NCBI GenBank assembly: GCA_947492995.1
Contig: CANLOU010000001.1
Location: 567,001-631,000 of the forward strand
Direction of reading: 5' to 3'
Length of the DNA: 64,000 bases
From: an uncultured Litoreibacter sp.
Lineage (GTDB): Bacteria; Pseudomonadota; Alphaproteobacteria; Rhodobacterales; Rhodobacteraceae
The notes beneath the pieces were generated by a model. The model was not told where the DNA came from. It saw nothing but the letters and a program-made list of their open reading frames with translations, and ran no database searches. Below, one piece after another: positions 8,708-17,847 of this stretch; position 1 is the first letter of the stretch, and each line of letters begins with the position of its first letter. A program made the position numbers and the translations under genes.

Positions 8708-8880
8708 GCCATTGAACCGGGGCCACCGCGTGTGACGGGTGACGGGGCGGGTGCCACTGCTGCGCCTGTCCATGGCAGAGCGGATGACGGAAAAGTTGAT
8801 CGGCCAGCCCGCCAAATATGTGCCGCGACCGGCCAGAATCGGTCTAGGCTTCGAGACGCACCAACCGAGGAGCACCTTTG

Positions 8881-9768
8881 ATGCAACGCAAGAAAGCCTC
8901 TGACTTCGACCCCCGCCTGCTGGAGCTGTATGACGGCTACGTGCACGGCAAGATGACCAAGCGCCAGTTCATGGGCAACGCCACCAAATACGTGGCCGCC
9001 GGCGTGACCGCCGCCGCCGTTCTGGAAAGCCTGCAACCCAATTACGCGCTGGCCCAACAGGTGCCTGCCGACGACCCGTCGATTGAAACGATGGTGGCCG
9101 AATATGAAAGCCCCGAGGGGCACGGCACCATCAAGGGGCTGATGGCCAAACCGGCGGGTGCCACCGGCAAGCTGCCCGCCGTGCTGGTGATCCACGAGAA
9201 CCGGGGCCTGAACCCCTATATCGAGGACGTGGTGCGCCGCGCCGCCAAGGCGGGCTACCTGGCCTTTGGCCCTGACGGGTTGACCCCCTTGGGCGGCTAT
9301 CCGGGCAATGACGATGACGGGCGGGCGATGCAGCGCGAGCTGGACCGCGCCAAGCTGATGGAGGACTTCTTCGCCGCCTTCGAATATCTGGTCGGCCACG
9401 AGGGCAGCACCGGCAAGGTCGGGGCCGTTGGGTTCTGCTACGGCGGCGGCGTGTGCAACGCGCTGGCGGTGGCCTATCCGAACATGGGGGCGTCCGTGCC
9501 GTTTTACGGCCGCCAGGCCGCGGCCGAAGACGTGCCCTCCATCGAGGCGCCTTTGCTGATCCATTACGGCGGGCTGGACGACCGCATCAACGCGGGCTGG
9601 CCCGCCTATGAGGCCGCCCTGAAAGAGCATGGCAAAGACTACGAGGCCCATATCTACGAGGGCGCCAACCACGGCTTCCACAACGACACCACGCCCCGAT
9701 ATGACGAGGCCGCCGCCCAATTGGCATGGGACCGCACCCTTGCCCATTTTGCTAAACACTTGAGCTGA
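8881..9768 (+). CDS. Exported dienelactone-hydrolase-family protein (YghX-like)
   Basis: A 295-residue alpha/beta hydrolase of the dienelactone hydrolase family. The N-terminus has a Tat-like export signal, [17 protein letters not shown], with KR instead of the canonical RR, and a hydrophobic stretch ending ALAQQ. The catalytic elbow reads GFCYGGG, giving a cysteine nucleophile as in classical family members; the acid and base are in GGLDDRI and NHGFHND. The natural substrate is unknown. I start at the ATG at 8881, preceded by GAGGAG at a proper distance. The nearest relative by pattern is E. coli YghX. Confidence 0.88.
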   Translation: MQRKKASDFDPRLLELYDGYVHGKMTKRQFMGNATKYVAAGVTAAAVLESLQPNYALAQQVPADDPSIETMVAEYESPEGHGTIKGLMAKPAGATGKLPAVLVIHENRGLNPYIEDVVRRAAKAGYLAFGPDGLTPLGGYPGNDDDGRAMQRELDRAKLMEDFFAAFEYLVGHEGSTGKVGAVGFCYGGGVCNALAVAYPNMGASVPFYGRQAAAEDVPSIEAPLLIHYGGLDDRINAGWPAYEAALKEHGKDYEAHIYEGANHGFHNDTTPRYDEAAAQLAWDRTLAHFAKHLS

Positions 9769-9778
9769 TTGAGCTTTC

Positions 9779-9810
9779 CCGCAACGCCATAACCGACCGT
9801 GGCGTTGCGG
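9779..9810 (+). terminator. Strong hairpin after the hydrolase gene
   Basis: CCGCAACGCCA at 9779-9789 and TGGCGTTGCGG at 9800-9810 form an 11-bp perfect stem. There is no T-tract, so it may act as an mRNA 3'-end stabiliser or weak terminator. Confidence 0.5.
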
Positions 9811-9917
9811 TCACAGATCAAACTCTCACGATCCTGTTATTCCACCTTCCCGCGAATATCGTTAGAGTCCGGCATCATATGTCTGGGCCGAGTTTCCTCG
9901 GCAAAAAGGGGACCCTA

Positions 9918-10478
9918 ATGATTAACCGCCGTACACTTCTGGCCTCTGGCCTTGCCACCGCAGCACTGGGTGCCACCCCCGCGCTTGCGCAACGCAAAGC
10001 CTGGGTGATGCCAGAGCAGTTCAAACCACGTATCATCAACCTCGCCGGCGACCTGCCTGCCGGCGAAATCCATGTCGACCCACGCGCCTTCGCGCTGTAC
10101 TGGACCCTGGCCGAGGGCAAAGCCCTGCGCTACACCTGCGGCATTGGCCGCGCGGGCCTGTATGAAAGCGGCACCTTCCGCGTTGGCGCCAAGAAGGAAT
10201 GGCCAAGCTGGACGCCCACGCAGGACATGATTAAGCGCGACCCCAAATACAAGAAATGGGAAGACGGCCAGCCCGGCGGGCCGGACAACCCGCTTGGATC
10301 GCGCGCGCTGTACCTGTTTGCGCCGCGCGTCGGCGATACGTTCCTGCGCATCCACGGCACATCGGCGCCATGGACCATCAATTCGGCCGTGTCCAACGGC
10401 TGCGTGCGGCTGACCAACGCCCATATCGCGCATCTGTACCAGCAGGTGCCAAACGGCACGAAGGTTGTGTTGCACTAA
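9918..10478 (+). CDS. L,D-transpeptidase (YkuD domain), exported
   Basis: A 186-residue protein with a signal peptide whose N-region (NRRTLLASGLA) looks Tat-like and whose cleavage site is near ALAQ. The YkuD catalytic motif is complete: H146 in RIHGTSAP and the nucleophile C162 in SNGCVRL. L,D-transpeptidases make 3-3 peptidoglycan cross-links or attach proteins to peptidoglycan in the periplasm. The ATG at 9918 starts the signal. A terminator follows directly, so it is probably a single-gene unit. A second, non-exported YkuD protein occurs at 54121. Confidence 0.92.
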   Translation: MINRRTLLASGLATAALGATPALAQRKAWVMPEQFKPRIINLAGDLPAGEIHVDPRAFALYWTLAEGKALRYTCGIGRAGLYESGTFRVGAKKEWPSWTPTQDMIKRDPKYKKWEDGQPGGPDNPLGSRALYLFAPRVGDTFLRIHGTSAPWTINSAVSNGCVRLTNAHIAHLYQQVPNGTKVVLH

Positions 10479-10502
10479 GCGGTTCGAACGTTTTGCGGGA
10501 TT

Positions 10503-10529
10503 GGCCAGGGCATCTGCTCTGGCCTTTTT
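10503..10529 (+). terminator. Rho-independent terminator of the L,D-transpeptidase gene
   Basis: GGCCAG at 10503-10508 pairs with CTGGCC at 10519-10524, followed by TTTTT. It lies between convergent genes. Confidence 0.75.
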
Positions 10530-10533
10530 CGTT

Positions 10534-11346
10534 TCAGCCCCGGTGCAGCTTGCGGATCAGGAAAGCCATGCGGTCGATGACCCGGCGCACCTCGGGGATG
10601 TGGCGGTCGTCGTGATGGGTAACCAGCCATTGGTCATGGGTCAGCTCCTCAATGGGCTCTGTCACGCGGGTCAGAGTGTCTTGCGCGTCGCCCACAAAGG
10701 TGGGCAGCAGCGCCCGCGCCGCCCCCGACAGCGCAAGATCCAACGCGTTGCGCGGGGCGGTCACCTCCGCCTGCGCGGTGCCGCCATGTTCGGCCAGCCA
10801 CAGCGCGGACGGCGTCCTGCCAATCGCCCGCGCCCATGGGCGCGCGGCGCTGTCCCGCGCATAGCCCGCAAATTGAACCGCCCCGAGGCGTTGCCCTGCA
10901 AGCCCGGCCTGCTCAGGCCGATGGTTGCGCAGCCCGATCACCGTTTCACGGTGCCCGATGTCCAGAATATCCTCGGTCGAGATGAAGCGCAGCGTGGTGT
11001 TGGGGCTGTCGCACAGGATCGCTTCGATATGGGCGCATAGCCAATACGTCATCCAGGTCCCCGCCGAAACCTTCACCAGCCTGTGGCGGTCCTTTTGGTG
11101 CAGGGGTGCTATGTCGGCCTCAAGGGCACGGACCCGTTTCAACAACGCCTCCCCCTGCTCGGTCAGCTGGTAGCCACGGGCATGGCGGACGAACAGCTCA
11201 GATCCGGTGGCGGCTTCCAGCGCGATCATCCGGCGGCCCAAAGTGGGCGCGCTTTTGCCGGTCTCCCGGGCGGCCACGGACAAGCCCCCCGCCCGCGCCA
11301 CAGCCAGAAACAGCTGCAGGTCATCCCAGTTCATGCGTTCATTCAT
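10534..11346 (-). CDS. LysR-family transcriptional regulator
   Basis: A 270-residue protein. An N-terminal winged helix-turn-helix (about residues 5-64: DDLQLFLAVARAGGLSVAAR, then SAPTLGRRMIALEAATGSEL) is followed by a shorter than usual LysR substrate domain. It starts at the ATG at 11346 and diverges from the aldo-keto reductase gene at 11431 across an 84-base spacer, the classical arrangement for a LysR regulator controlling its neighbour and itself. The inducer cannot be predicted. The frame stays open far upstream, but that region is antisense to the reductase and not protein-like. Confidence 0.9.
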   Translation of the reverse strand: MNERMNWDDLQLFLAVARAGGLSVAARETGKSAPTLGRRMIALEAATGSELFVRHARGYQLTEQGEALLKRVRALEADIAPLHQKDRHRLVKVSAGTWMTYWLCAHIEAILCDSPNTTLRFISTEDILDIGHRETVIGLRNHRPEQAGLAGQRLGAVQFAGYARDSAARPWARAIGRTPSALWLAEHGGTAQAEVTAPRNALDLALSGAARALLPTFVGDAQDTLTRVTEPIEELTHDQWLVTHHDDRHIPEVRRVIDRMAFLIRKLHRG

Positions 11347-11430
11347 GAAAAGAGAATTACATAACGTTTCATTCCAATCAATTGGCGCCGCGCCCATCTT
11401 GCCCTTGTCGCTACAAAAGGGAGCCGCCTC

Positions 11431-12417
11431 ATGACCATTTTCACCACCGCCATCCCCCGCATCGGCATGGGCTGCTGGGCCATTGGCGGGCCGTTCTGGC
11501 TGGGCGGCAAGCCGCTGGGCTATTCCGGCTCCGACGACGCCACATCGACGCGCACCATCCACGCCGCATTGGACGCGGGCATCCGGCTGTTCGACACCGC
11601 CAATGTCTACGGCGCGGGCCATTCCGAACGGCTGCTGGGGGAGGCGCTGAAATCGCGGCCTTACGCGTTGATCTCCAGCAAGCTGGGCATGGGTTTTGAC
11701 GAGGGCACCAAGCAGGTCCTGCCCGACGACACCGACCCTGCCGGCATCGAGGCGCAGATCGACGCCAGCCTGCGGCGGCTGCAACGCGACCATATCGACG
11801 TGATGTTCCTGCATCTCAACGCGCTGCCAATCGAGGCGGCAGAGCCGATATTCGAGGCGCTGGGCCGCGCCCGCGCCAAGGGCAAAATCGGCGAGTTCGG
11901 CTGGAGCACCGACTTCCCCGACAACGCCAACGCCATGGCGGGGATGGACGGGTTCACCTGCCTGCAATCGGCGATGGACGTGGTCACCGACGCCCCGGGT
12001 TTGCGCAAGACCGCAGCCGCGCATGGGCTGACCACCCTGATCCGCTCGCCCCTTGCGATGGGGGTTTTGACGGGCAAGTTCGGGCCGGACAGCCGCCTCC
12101 CTGACACCGACATCCGGTCGGGCAATGACGACTGGAAAGGCTATTTCAAAGACGGCAAAGTGACGGCGGAGTACCAAACCAAAATCGACGCGCTGCGTGA
12201 CCTGTTGCAAACAGACGGGCGCAGCCTGGCGCAGGGGGCGCTATGCTGGTTGCTCGCCAAATCAGAGCTGAACATCCCCATCCCCGGCGCGAAGACGCCG
12301 GCGCAAATCCGCGAAAACGCGGGCGCCATGGGTCATGGCCCCCTGCCCGCCGCGGTGATGGCCGAGATCGAGGCCGTCATACCCCGAAAACCAGAAGGCC
12401 CACCGCGCAAACGGTGA
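11431..12417 (+). CDS. Aldo/keto reductase
   Basis: A 328-residue NADPH-dependent oxidoreductase with the TIM-barrel family pattern. The catalytic tetrad is intact: D55 and Y60 in FDTANVYG, K84 in SSKLG, and H128 in FLHLN. RSPLAMGVLTGK and the late IPGAKTPAQIREN cofactor segment are typical of the YajO/YghZ-like branch. The substrate is unknown, probably an aldehyde or ketone. The divergent LysR gene is the likely regulator. Confidence 0.93.
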   Translation: MTIFTTAIPRIGMGCWAIGGPFWLGGKPLGYSGSDDATSTRTIHAALDAGIRLFDTANVYGAGHSERLLGEALKSRPYALISSKLGMGFDEGTKQVLPDDTDPAGIEAQIDASLRRLQRDHIDVMFLHLNALPIEAAEPIFEALGRARAKGKIGEFGWSTDFPDNANAMAGMDGFTCLQSAMDVVTDAPGLRKTAAAHGLTTLIRSPLAMGVLTGKFGPDSRLPDTDIRSGNDDWKGYFKDGKVTAEYQTKIDALRDLLQTDGRSLAQGALCWLLAKSELNIPIPGAKTPAQIRENAGAMGHGPLPAAVMAEIEAVIPRKPEGPPRKR

Positions 12418-12531
12418 GCCCTTGGCTTCAGCTTCTTTCTGCTGAAAATATGCTAGGAAGTTTGCCCGTGCGGCTGAAGGACAACGTCCTTCAAAGAGCA
12501 CAGAAAAACAGGTGCGGCGCAGCCGCTCAAT

Positions 12532-13182
12532 TTAACCCGGCGCTTTGACGGTGCGCAGGTAGGGCAGCACGGTGGTCACGTCACCGAACTTGGCCTGCGC
12601 GTCCTCGGTGGACACGGCTGGCGGCACGATCACGTCCTGGCCGACCTCCCAGTTGGCGGGGGTGGCGACACCCTTGGCCGACATTTGCAGCCCGTCCAAT
12701 GCGCGGATGATCTCGGCGAAGTTGCGGCCAACGGTCATCGGGTAGGTCATCATCAGCTTGACCTGCTTGTCCGGCCCGATGATGAACACCGACCGCACGG
12801 TGGCGCTATCTGCGGGCGTGCGCCCGTCGGGCAGCACGTATTCGGCAGGCAGCATGTCGAACGCCTTGGCGACCTCAAGGCCGGTGTCGGCGACGATGGC
12901 AAACTCGGCCTTGGCCTCGGCCACCTTTTCGATGTCGGCTTTCCACTTCACGTGGTCCTCGACCCCGTCCACGGACACCCCCAGCACCTTGGTGCCGCGT
13001 TTGGCCCATTCGTCGGCCAACTGCGCAACCGCGCCGAATTCCGTCGTGCAGACCGGCGTAAAGTCTTTCGGGTGGCTGAAAATCACCGCCCAGCCGTCGC
13101 CCACCCAATCGTGCAGCGAGATGTCGCCCTTGTCGGTGGTCACCGTCAAATCGGGAATAGTGTCGTTAATGCGAAGCCCCAT
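12532..13182 (-). CDS. 1-Cys peroxiredoxin (Prx6 type)
   Basis: A 216-residue thiol peroxidase that reduces H2O2 and organic peroxides in the cytoplasm. The peroxidatic cysteine is C45 in DFTPVCTTEF. No other cysteine is present, which makes it a 1-Cys enzyme that needs an external reductant. The extended C-terminal dimerisation part (GVATPANWEVGQDVIVPP) is typical of the Prx6 branch. It diverges from the aldehyde dehydrogenase gene across 83 bases. A GC hairpin at 12514-12526 followed by a T-run on the minus strand may terminate it. Confidence 0.95.
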   Translation of the reverse strand: MGLRINDTIPDLTVTTDKGDISLHDWVGDGWAVIFSHPKDFTPVCTTEFGAVAQLADEWAKRGTKVLGVSVDGVEDHVKWKADIEKVAEAKAEFAIVADTGLEVAKAFDMLPAEYVLPDGRTPADSATVRSVFIIGPDKQVKLMMTYPMTVGRNFAEIIRALDGLQMSAKGVATPANWEVGQDVIVPPAVSTEDAQAKFGDVTTVLPYLRTVKAPG

Positions 13183-13265
13183 GGCGTTCCCTTTCTATTG
13201 AATCTAACTTGCGCCCAATATAGTCGCGATTGTCGACGATTGAACACCCTGCCTTGGAGGCCCCC

Positions 13266-14693
13266 ATGAAAAACGCAAAGAACTTCTACATCAATGGCGC
13301 ATGGGTCTCCCCCGCCAAAGCCAATGATCTGGACGTCATCAACCCCTCGACCGAAGAGGTCTGCGAGGTCATTTCGCTGGGCGGCCAGGCCGATACCGAC
13401 GCCGCCGTCGCCGCCGCACGCGCCGCGTTTGACGACTGGGCGCAGACCGACAAATCCGAGCGCATCGCGCTGCTGAAAACCCTGTCCGAGGTGTACAACG
13501 ACCGCGCCGAGGAAATGGCGCAAGCCATCAGCCTTGAAATGGGCGCGCCGCAAGACCTGGCCCGCGCGCAGCAGGTGGGCGCAGGCTCGTGGCATTTGGG
13601 CGGCTTCCTGAAAGCGATGGAGACGTTTGAGTTTGAACGCGACTTCACCGCGACCGAAAAAACCCTGCTTGAACCCATCGGCGTCTGCGCGTTGATTACG
13701 CCTTGGAACTGGCCAATGAACCAGATCGTTTTGAAGGCCGTGCCTGCCATGGCCGTGGGCTGCACGATGGTGCTGAAACCGTCCGAGATCTCGCCTTTGT
13801 CAGGCATCCTGTTTGCCGATTTCGTGCATGAGGCGGGCTTCCCCGCAGGCGTGTTCAACATGGTCAATGGCGACGGGCCGGGCGTCGGCTCGCAGCTGTC
13901 GGCGCATCCCGAGGTCGACATGGTGTCCTTCACCGGCTCGTCGCGTGCGGGCAAGCTGATCTCTGTTGCCGCCGCCGAGACGCTGAAACGCGTGTCGCTG
14001 GAGCTGGGCGGCAAAGGCGCCAACATCATCTTTGCCGACGCAGATGACAACGCCGTCAAATCCGGCGTGGTCCGCTGCTTCCGCAACACCGGCCAGTCCT
14101 GCAACGCGCCAACCCGCATGCTGGTTGAGCGCTCCCGCTATGACGAAGCCGTCGAACAGGCGACCGAGATGGCCAACGCCACCGTGGTTGGCCCCGCGTC
14201 CGAGGAAGGCAAACATATCGGCCCGCTGGTGTCCGAGATGCAGTTCGACAAGGTGCAGGGCCTGATCGAGCAGGGCATCAAGGAAGGCGCCAGGCTGATG
14301 GCTGGCGGCGTGGGCCGGCCCGAGAACCTGAACCGTGGCTATTACTGCCGCCCGACGGTCTTTGCCGATGTCACGCCAGATATGGAAATCTACAAGCAGG
14401 AAATCTTTGGCCCCGTGCTGTCGATCATGCCGTTCGACGACGAGGCGCATGCAATCGCGCTGGCCAATGACACGCCCTACGGGCTGACCAACTACATCCA
14501 GACCGCCGATGACGAAAAGCGCCGCCGCGTGGCGCGCCGCCTGCGGTCGGGCATGGTGGAAACCAACGGGTCGGGCTTCGCCCAAGGCTCGCCATTTGGC
14601 GGCTACAAGCAATCGGGCAACGGCCGCGAAGGCGGCATGTTCGGGTTGGAAGAGTTCTGCGAAGTGAAGGCCGTGTCCGGCTGGACCAGCTAG
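13266..14693 (+). CDS. Aldehyde dehydrogenase family protein
   Basis: A 475-residue NAD(P)-dependent aldehyde dehydrogenase. Visible landmarks are the TPWNWPMNQ cofactor loop, VSFTGSSRAGK, the general base E246 in LELGGKGAN and the nucleophile C279 in NTGQSCNAPTR. Near the C-terminus are EIFGPVLSI and the GGYKQSGNGRE loop. It begins at the ATG at 13266, which has GGAGG about 6 bases before it. The substrate is not predictable; betaine-aldehyde or semialdehyde types are possible. Confidence 0.95.
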   Translation: MKNAKNFYINGAWVSPAKANDLDVINPSTEEVCEVISLGGQADTDAAVAAARAAFDDWAQTDKSERIALLKTLSEVYNDRAEEMAQAISLEMGAPQDLARAQQVGAGSWHLGGFLKAMETFEFERDFTATEKTLLEPIGVCALITPWNWPMNQIVLKAVPAMAVGCTMVLKPSEISPLSGILFADFVHEAGFPAGVFNMVNGDGPGVGSQLSAHPEVDMVSFTGSSRAGKLISVAAAETLKRVSLELGGKGANIIFADADDNAVKSGVVRCFRNTGQSCNAPTRMLVERSRYDEAVEQATEMANATVVGPASEEGKHIGPLVSEMQFDKVQGLIEQGIKEGARLMAGGVGRPENLNRGYYCRPTVFADVTPDMEIYKQEIFGPVLSIMPFDDEAHAIALANDTPYGLTNYIQTADDEKRRRVARRLRSGMVETNGSGFAQGSPFGGYKQSGNGREGGMFGLEEFCEVKAVSGWTS

Positions 14694-14707
14694 GCCGCAC
14701 ATATCCA

Positions 14708-14740
14708 GCAGGTGGCCGTCTTGAAACGATGGCCACCTGC
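14708..14740 (+). terminator. Hairpin after the aldehyde dehydrogenase gene
   Basis: GCAGGTGGCC at 14708-14717 pairs perfectly with GGCCACCTGC at 14731-14740. No T-tract follows, so termination is uncertain; it separates this gene from the YqjD operon. Confidence 0.5.
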
Positions 14741-14775
14741 ACTATGTCTAATCCGGCACAAAAAAGGAGACGACA

Positions 14776-15072
14776 ATGGCAAAAGTTGAAGAGCTAGAAG
14801 CCCAGCTGCACCAAGCGCGCAAGGACATCGAAACGCTCGCCGCGATGGCCGGGTCTACCGCCAAAGAAGCCGCCGCCGACGCCGCCAATCTGGCCACCGA
14901 GCAATTGGGCCAGCTGTCGGATGACGCAAAGGAAGTCTATGCACGCGCCATGGAAGAAGGCCGCAAAGCCGGCCAAGCCGCCGAGCAGAAAGTCAAAGAC
15001 AACCCCTTGGCGGCCGTTGGCATCGCCTTCGGCGTGGGCATGCTTATTTCCACGCTTCTAAACCGCCGATAA
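14776..15072 (+). CDS. YqjD/ElaB-like (DUF883) membrane-anchored protein
   Basis: A 98-residue protein with an Ala/Glu-rich amphipathic helix (about residues 1-72) and a C-terminal membrane segment NPLAAVGIAFGVGMLISTLL followed by NRR. This matches the YqjD/ElaB family, whose E. coli members are inner-membrane proteins that bind ribosomes in stationary phase. First gene of a three-gene operon: its stop overlaps the next start (TAATG). Confidence 0.8.
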   Translation: MAKVEELEAQLHQARKDIETLAAMAGSTAKEAAADAANLATEQLGQLSDDAKEVYARAMEEGRKAGQAAEQKVKDNPLAAVGIAFGVGMLISTLLNRR

Positions 15073-15437
15073 TGCAACTTGGATTGATTGCGCAGCTCGC
15101 CGCCTCCCTTGCGAAGGATGAGGTACGCGAGGTCGCGCGCGTGGCGAAAACCAAGGCGATCCTGATCGGCGTGGCCACCGTGTTTGCGGTGATTGCGCTG
15201 GTCATGTGCATCTTCGGGGCGTATCTGCTGCTGAGCCAGGAAATCGGTGACATTTTGGCCGCCTTCGCGATTGCGGGGGGCTGCATTGGGCTGGCCATCG
15301 CATTTCTGCTGGCATCGCTGCTGGTCAAGAAACGCAAGACCCACACCCCCAAGCTGCCCGACGCGCAGCTGAGCAACGCAACGCCCTATCTGGCGCTGGC
15401 GGCGTTCGCCATTGGCTTTTTGAAGGGCCGCAAGTGA
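15072..15437 (+). CDS. YqjE-like / phage-holin-superfamily membrane protein
   Basis: A 121-residue protein with an N-terminal amphipathic helix, two strong membrane helices (AILIGVATVFAVIALVMCIF and ILAAFAIAGGCIGLAIAFLL) and a basic C-terminal segment ending in a third short hydrophobic stretch. This is the pattern of the YqjE/holin-X superfamily; despite the name these proteins are not known to lyse cells. It follows a YqjD-like gene as in E. coli, with a TAATG overlap, and runs into the next gene with a GTGA overlap. Confidence 0.75.
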   Translation: MQLGLIAQLAASLAKDEVREVARVAKTKAILIGVATVFAVIALVMCIFGAYLLLSQEIGDILAAFAIAGGCIGLAIAFLLASLLVKKRKTHTPKLPDAQLSNATPYLALAAFAIGFLKGRK

Positions 15438-16516
15438 CGTCCCAATCCCGGATCGCCGTAAACGGCCTTTTCATATTGGCCCTGCTTTACACGCTTGTTG
15501 TTGCGGGCGACTTTTTGATTCCGCTCGCGGCGGCAGTTATCGGGTTTCTGATTTTCAGCGCCCCGCGCCGCGCCTTGGAAAAGCGTGGCATCCCACCAGT
15601 TGCGTCCGCGCTGCTGGCGACCACCGTCATGGTCTTTGCCATCGCCTATGGCACCTCATGGCTGGCCGCCCCGGTTGTCGCCTTCATCAACCAAGTCCCC
15701 GAGGTCGTTGAAGAACTGCGCGCCCATATCGGCGGCACAAGCGGATTGGTGGCCGCCGCCGAGGGTGCCTATGAAGCGACGCAGGAGATCGTCGCCGCAG
15801 AAGGGGACACCACCATGGACGTTCGGGTGGTTGGCAACACCTCCGTCTCGGCCACCATATTGGGGTTTGCCCCGGACCTGCTGACCAAGGTCAGCTTTGG
15901 CCTGTGCCTGATGTTCTTCCTGATCTCGTCGGGGGACGGGTTCATCAGCAAGATCATCGAAAGCCTGCCGTCCTACGCCGACAAGCGCAAAGCCCTGCAC
16001 ACCACACGTCTGATCGAATCCCAGCTGGGGCACTACCTTGGCAGCATCACGCTTATAAACATGCTGATGGGGCTGCTGGTCGGCATCGCCATGTGGGCCT
16101 GGTCGGTCCCCAACGCAGCCGCCATCGGGCTGATGGCCATGCTGCTGAATTTCATCCCGTTCCTTGGGTCCCTGATCGGGGCGATTGTCGCCAGCCTGAT
16201 GATGTTTTCAGAGACCGGCACCCTGTGGCAGGCGGCCGGCGTCTTCGGAACCTACATGGCGCTGTCCGCCTTGGAGGGGAACTTCATCACCCCGCTGCTG
16301 CTTGGCCGCCGCCTGCGGCTGAACGCAACGTTCGTGTTTCTGGCCGTGGCCTTTTTCGCGTGGATCTGGTCGGTGATCGGCATGGTCATGGCCGTGCCCC
16401 TGCTGATAATTGTCAAAACCGTCTGTGACGAGATCGACAGCCTCAACGGTGTAGGGCGCTTTCTGGGCAACAGCACGCCAAATCACCTGCCCGACGAGAC
16501 TCTGCTAGGCAAATGA
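15434..16516 (+). CDS. AI-2E family transporter
   Basis: A 360-residue polytopic inner-membrane protein of the AI-2E (PerM-like) family: hydrophobic helices at the N-terminus, a soluble loop around residues 85-140, then five or more helices including LNFIPFLGSLIGAIVA and the conserved EGNFITPLLLGRRLRLN segment. Some family members export autoinducer-2 and others act in ion or stress homeostasis, so the cargo is not known. It starts with GTG overlapping the previous stop (GTGA). Its 3' end overlaps the convergent P450 gene by 12 bases. Confidence 0.88.
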   Translation: MTSQSRIAVNGLFILALLYTLVVAGDFLIPLAAAVIGFLIFSAPRRALEKRGIPPVASALLATTVMVFAIAYGTSWLAAPVVAFINQVPEVVEELRAHIGGTSGLVAAAEGAYEATQEIVAAEGDTTMDVRVVGNTSVSATILGFAPDLLTKVSFGLCLMFFLISSGDGFISKIIESLPSYADKRKALHTTRLIESQLGHYLGSITLINMLMGLLVGIAMWAWSVPNAAAIGLMAMLLNFIPFLGSLIGAIVASLMMFSETGTLWQAAGVFGTYMALSALEGNFITPLLLGRRLRLNATFVFLAVAFFAWIWSVIGMVMAVPLLIIVKTVCDEIDSLNGVGRFLGNSTPNHLPDETLLGK

Positions 16517-17683
16517 GCGCACCGGCACCTGCGCGAAGGCCGAGATCGTGCTGTTCTTCGCGGCGACGGGCGGGCCTGTCAGCTCAAAACCAGTGACCCT
16601 GTCAGCCAGCGCGTTGAACAGCGACGCCATCTCCATGCGGGCCAGATGCATGCCAAGGCAGGCATGGACCCCCTGCCCAAAGCCCACATGCCCGCGCACA
16701 TCCCGCGTGATGTCAAACCGGTCGGGGTCTTCGAACCGGGCGGGGTCGCGGTTGGCGGCCCCGTAGACCACCAAAACGCGAGTGCCTTTGTCCAGCGCCA
16801 CCCCGCCAATCTCAACGTCGTCCAGCAGATAGCGAGAGAACGCCCGGATGGGCGTGTTGAGCCGCACGATTTCCTCGATCGCGTTTTTCATCAGGCTGCG
16901 ATCTGCGCGCAGCCTGGCCCACTGGTCGGGGTTCTGCGCGAAGAGATAGATCGCGTAGCCAATGGCCGAGATCGTGGTGTCGAGGCTTGGCGCGATGTAA
17001 TCGCGCATCAGCGTACCGGCGCGTTTGGGATCAAACCCGGCCTCCAGCCCGCGCCGCGTCGCGCGGCTGGCCCACCCGTTTTCGGGAAGCGCCGCCATCA
17101 TGGCGGGGTCGTCCAGAAAGCCGCGCAGCTGGCCCATGCGGTCCAAGGCCTGCTGCTTGCGATTCCGTGGATCGCCCATCAATTCGAACGTGGCCGCGCC
17201 CCAGCTGAGCATATGTTCCTTGCCATGCGCCCCCAGCCCGACCAATTCGCGCACCACCGTCAGCGGCAGATGCGGGGCCAGCCAGCTGGCGGCATCAAAC
17301 GCGCCTTTGGCGGCGGCTTCATTGGCGAGGCTTTGCGCCTCCTCTTCGACCAGGTCCTTGACGCCCTGCAACGCTTTTGGGGTGAGCGGGCTAAACGTGA
17401 TCGCCCGCGTCACGTCATGCTGGGGCGGGTCGGAATTCAGGGTGCTGCCGCGCAGGAACCCGTTGATGTCCTCGTTGATCGACACCCCATGTGCAGAGCT
17501 GGCGACGCGGTGATTGCGCAGCGTGGCCGTGACCGCGTCAAAGCCGCAGATGGCGTGGATGTTGTTTTTGGGCAGCCAGACCACCGGTCCGGCACCCAGC
17601 ATTTGGTGATAGGCCGGAACCGTGTCAGCAATGGTCGCGTCCGCATAGAAATCCAGGTCGCAAATCGGCGCTTTGGCGGGCAT
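16505..17683 (-). CDS. Cytochrome P450
   Basis: A 392-residue soluble bacterial P450 monooxygenase. The heme-binding loop is FGQGVHACLG with the axial thiolate at C342. The ExxR motif is EIVR, and the I-helix oxygen-activating segment is PSLDTT, which keeps the Asp-Thr pair but has Ser in place of the usual Gly. No ferredoxin or reductase gene is adjacent, so it must use redox partners from elsewhere. The substrate is unknown. It overlaps the convergent transporter gene by 12 bases. Confidence 0.95.
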   Translation of the reverse strand: MPAKAPICDLDFYADATIADTVPAYHQMLGAGPVVWLPKNNIHAICGFDAVTATLRNHRVASSAHGVSINEDINGFLRGSTLNSDPPQHDVTRAITFSPLTPKALQGVKDLVEEEAQSLANEAAAKGAFDAASWLAPHLPLTVVRELVGLGAHGKEHMLSWGAATFELMGDPRNRKQQALDRMGQLRGFLDDPAMMAALPENGWASRATRRGLEAGFDPKRAGTLMRDYIAPSLDTTISAIGYAIYLFAQNPDQWARLRADRSLMKNAIEEIVRLNTPIRAFSRYLLDDVEIGGVALDKGTRVLVVYGAANRDPARFEDPDRFDITRDVRGHVGFGQGVHACLGMHLARMEMASLFNALADRVTGFELTGPPVAAKNSTISAFAQVPVRSFA

Positions 17684-17847
17684 AGGGTTTTGGTCCTTTG
17701 GGGATCTGCCCCAGCATCACCAATTTGGGGGCAAGAGCAATGACATCAACCTTGGCGGCCACAAGGGCCGTGACTAGATTCCGCTTGGCAGCGGCGCGCC
17801 GACACGTCACCTTGGGCTCAAGCATTTAACGCACAAGGATTTCCCAG

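Noticed and set aside
11347-12210. N-terminal extension of the LysR frame
   Set aside because: It is antisense to the aldo-keto reductase; the HTH begins at the ATG at 11346.
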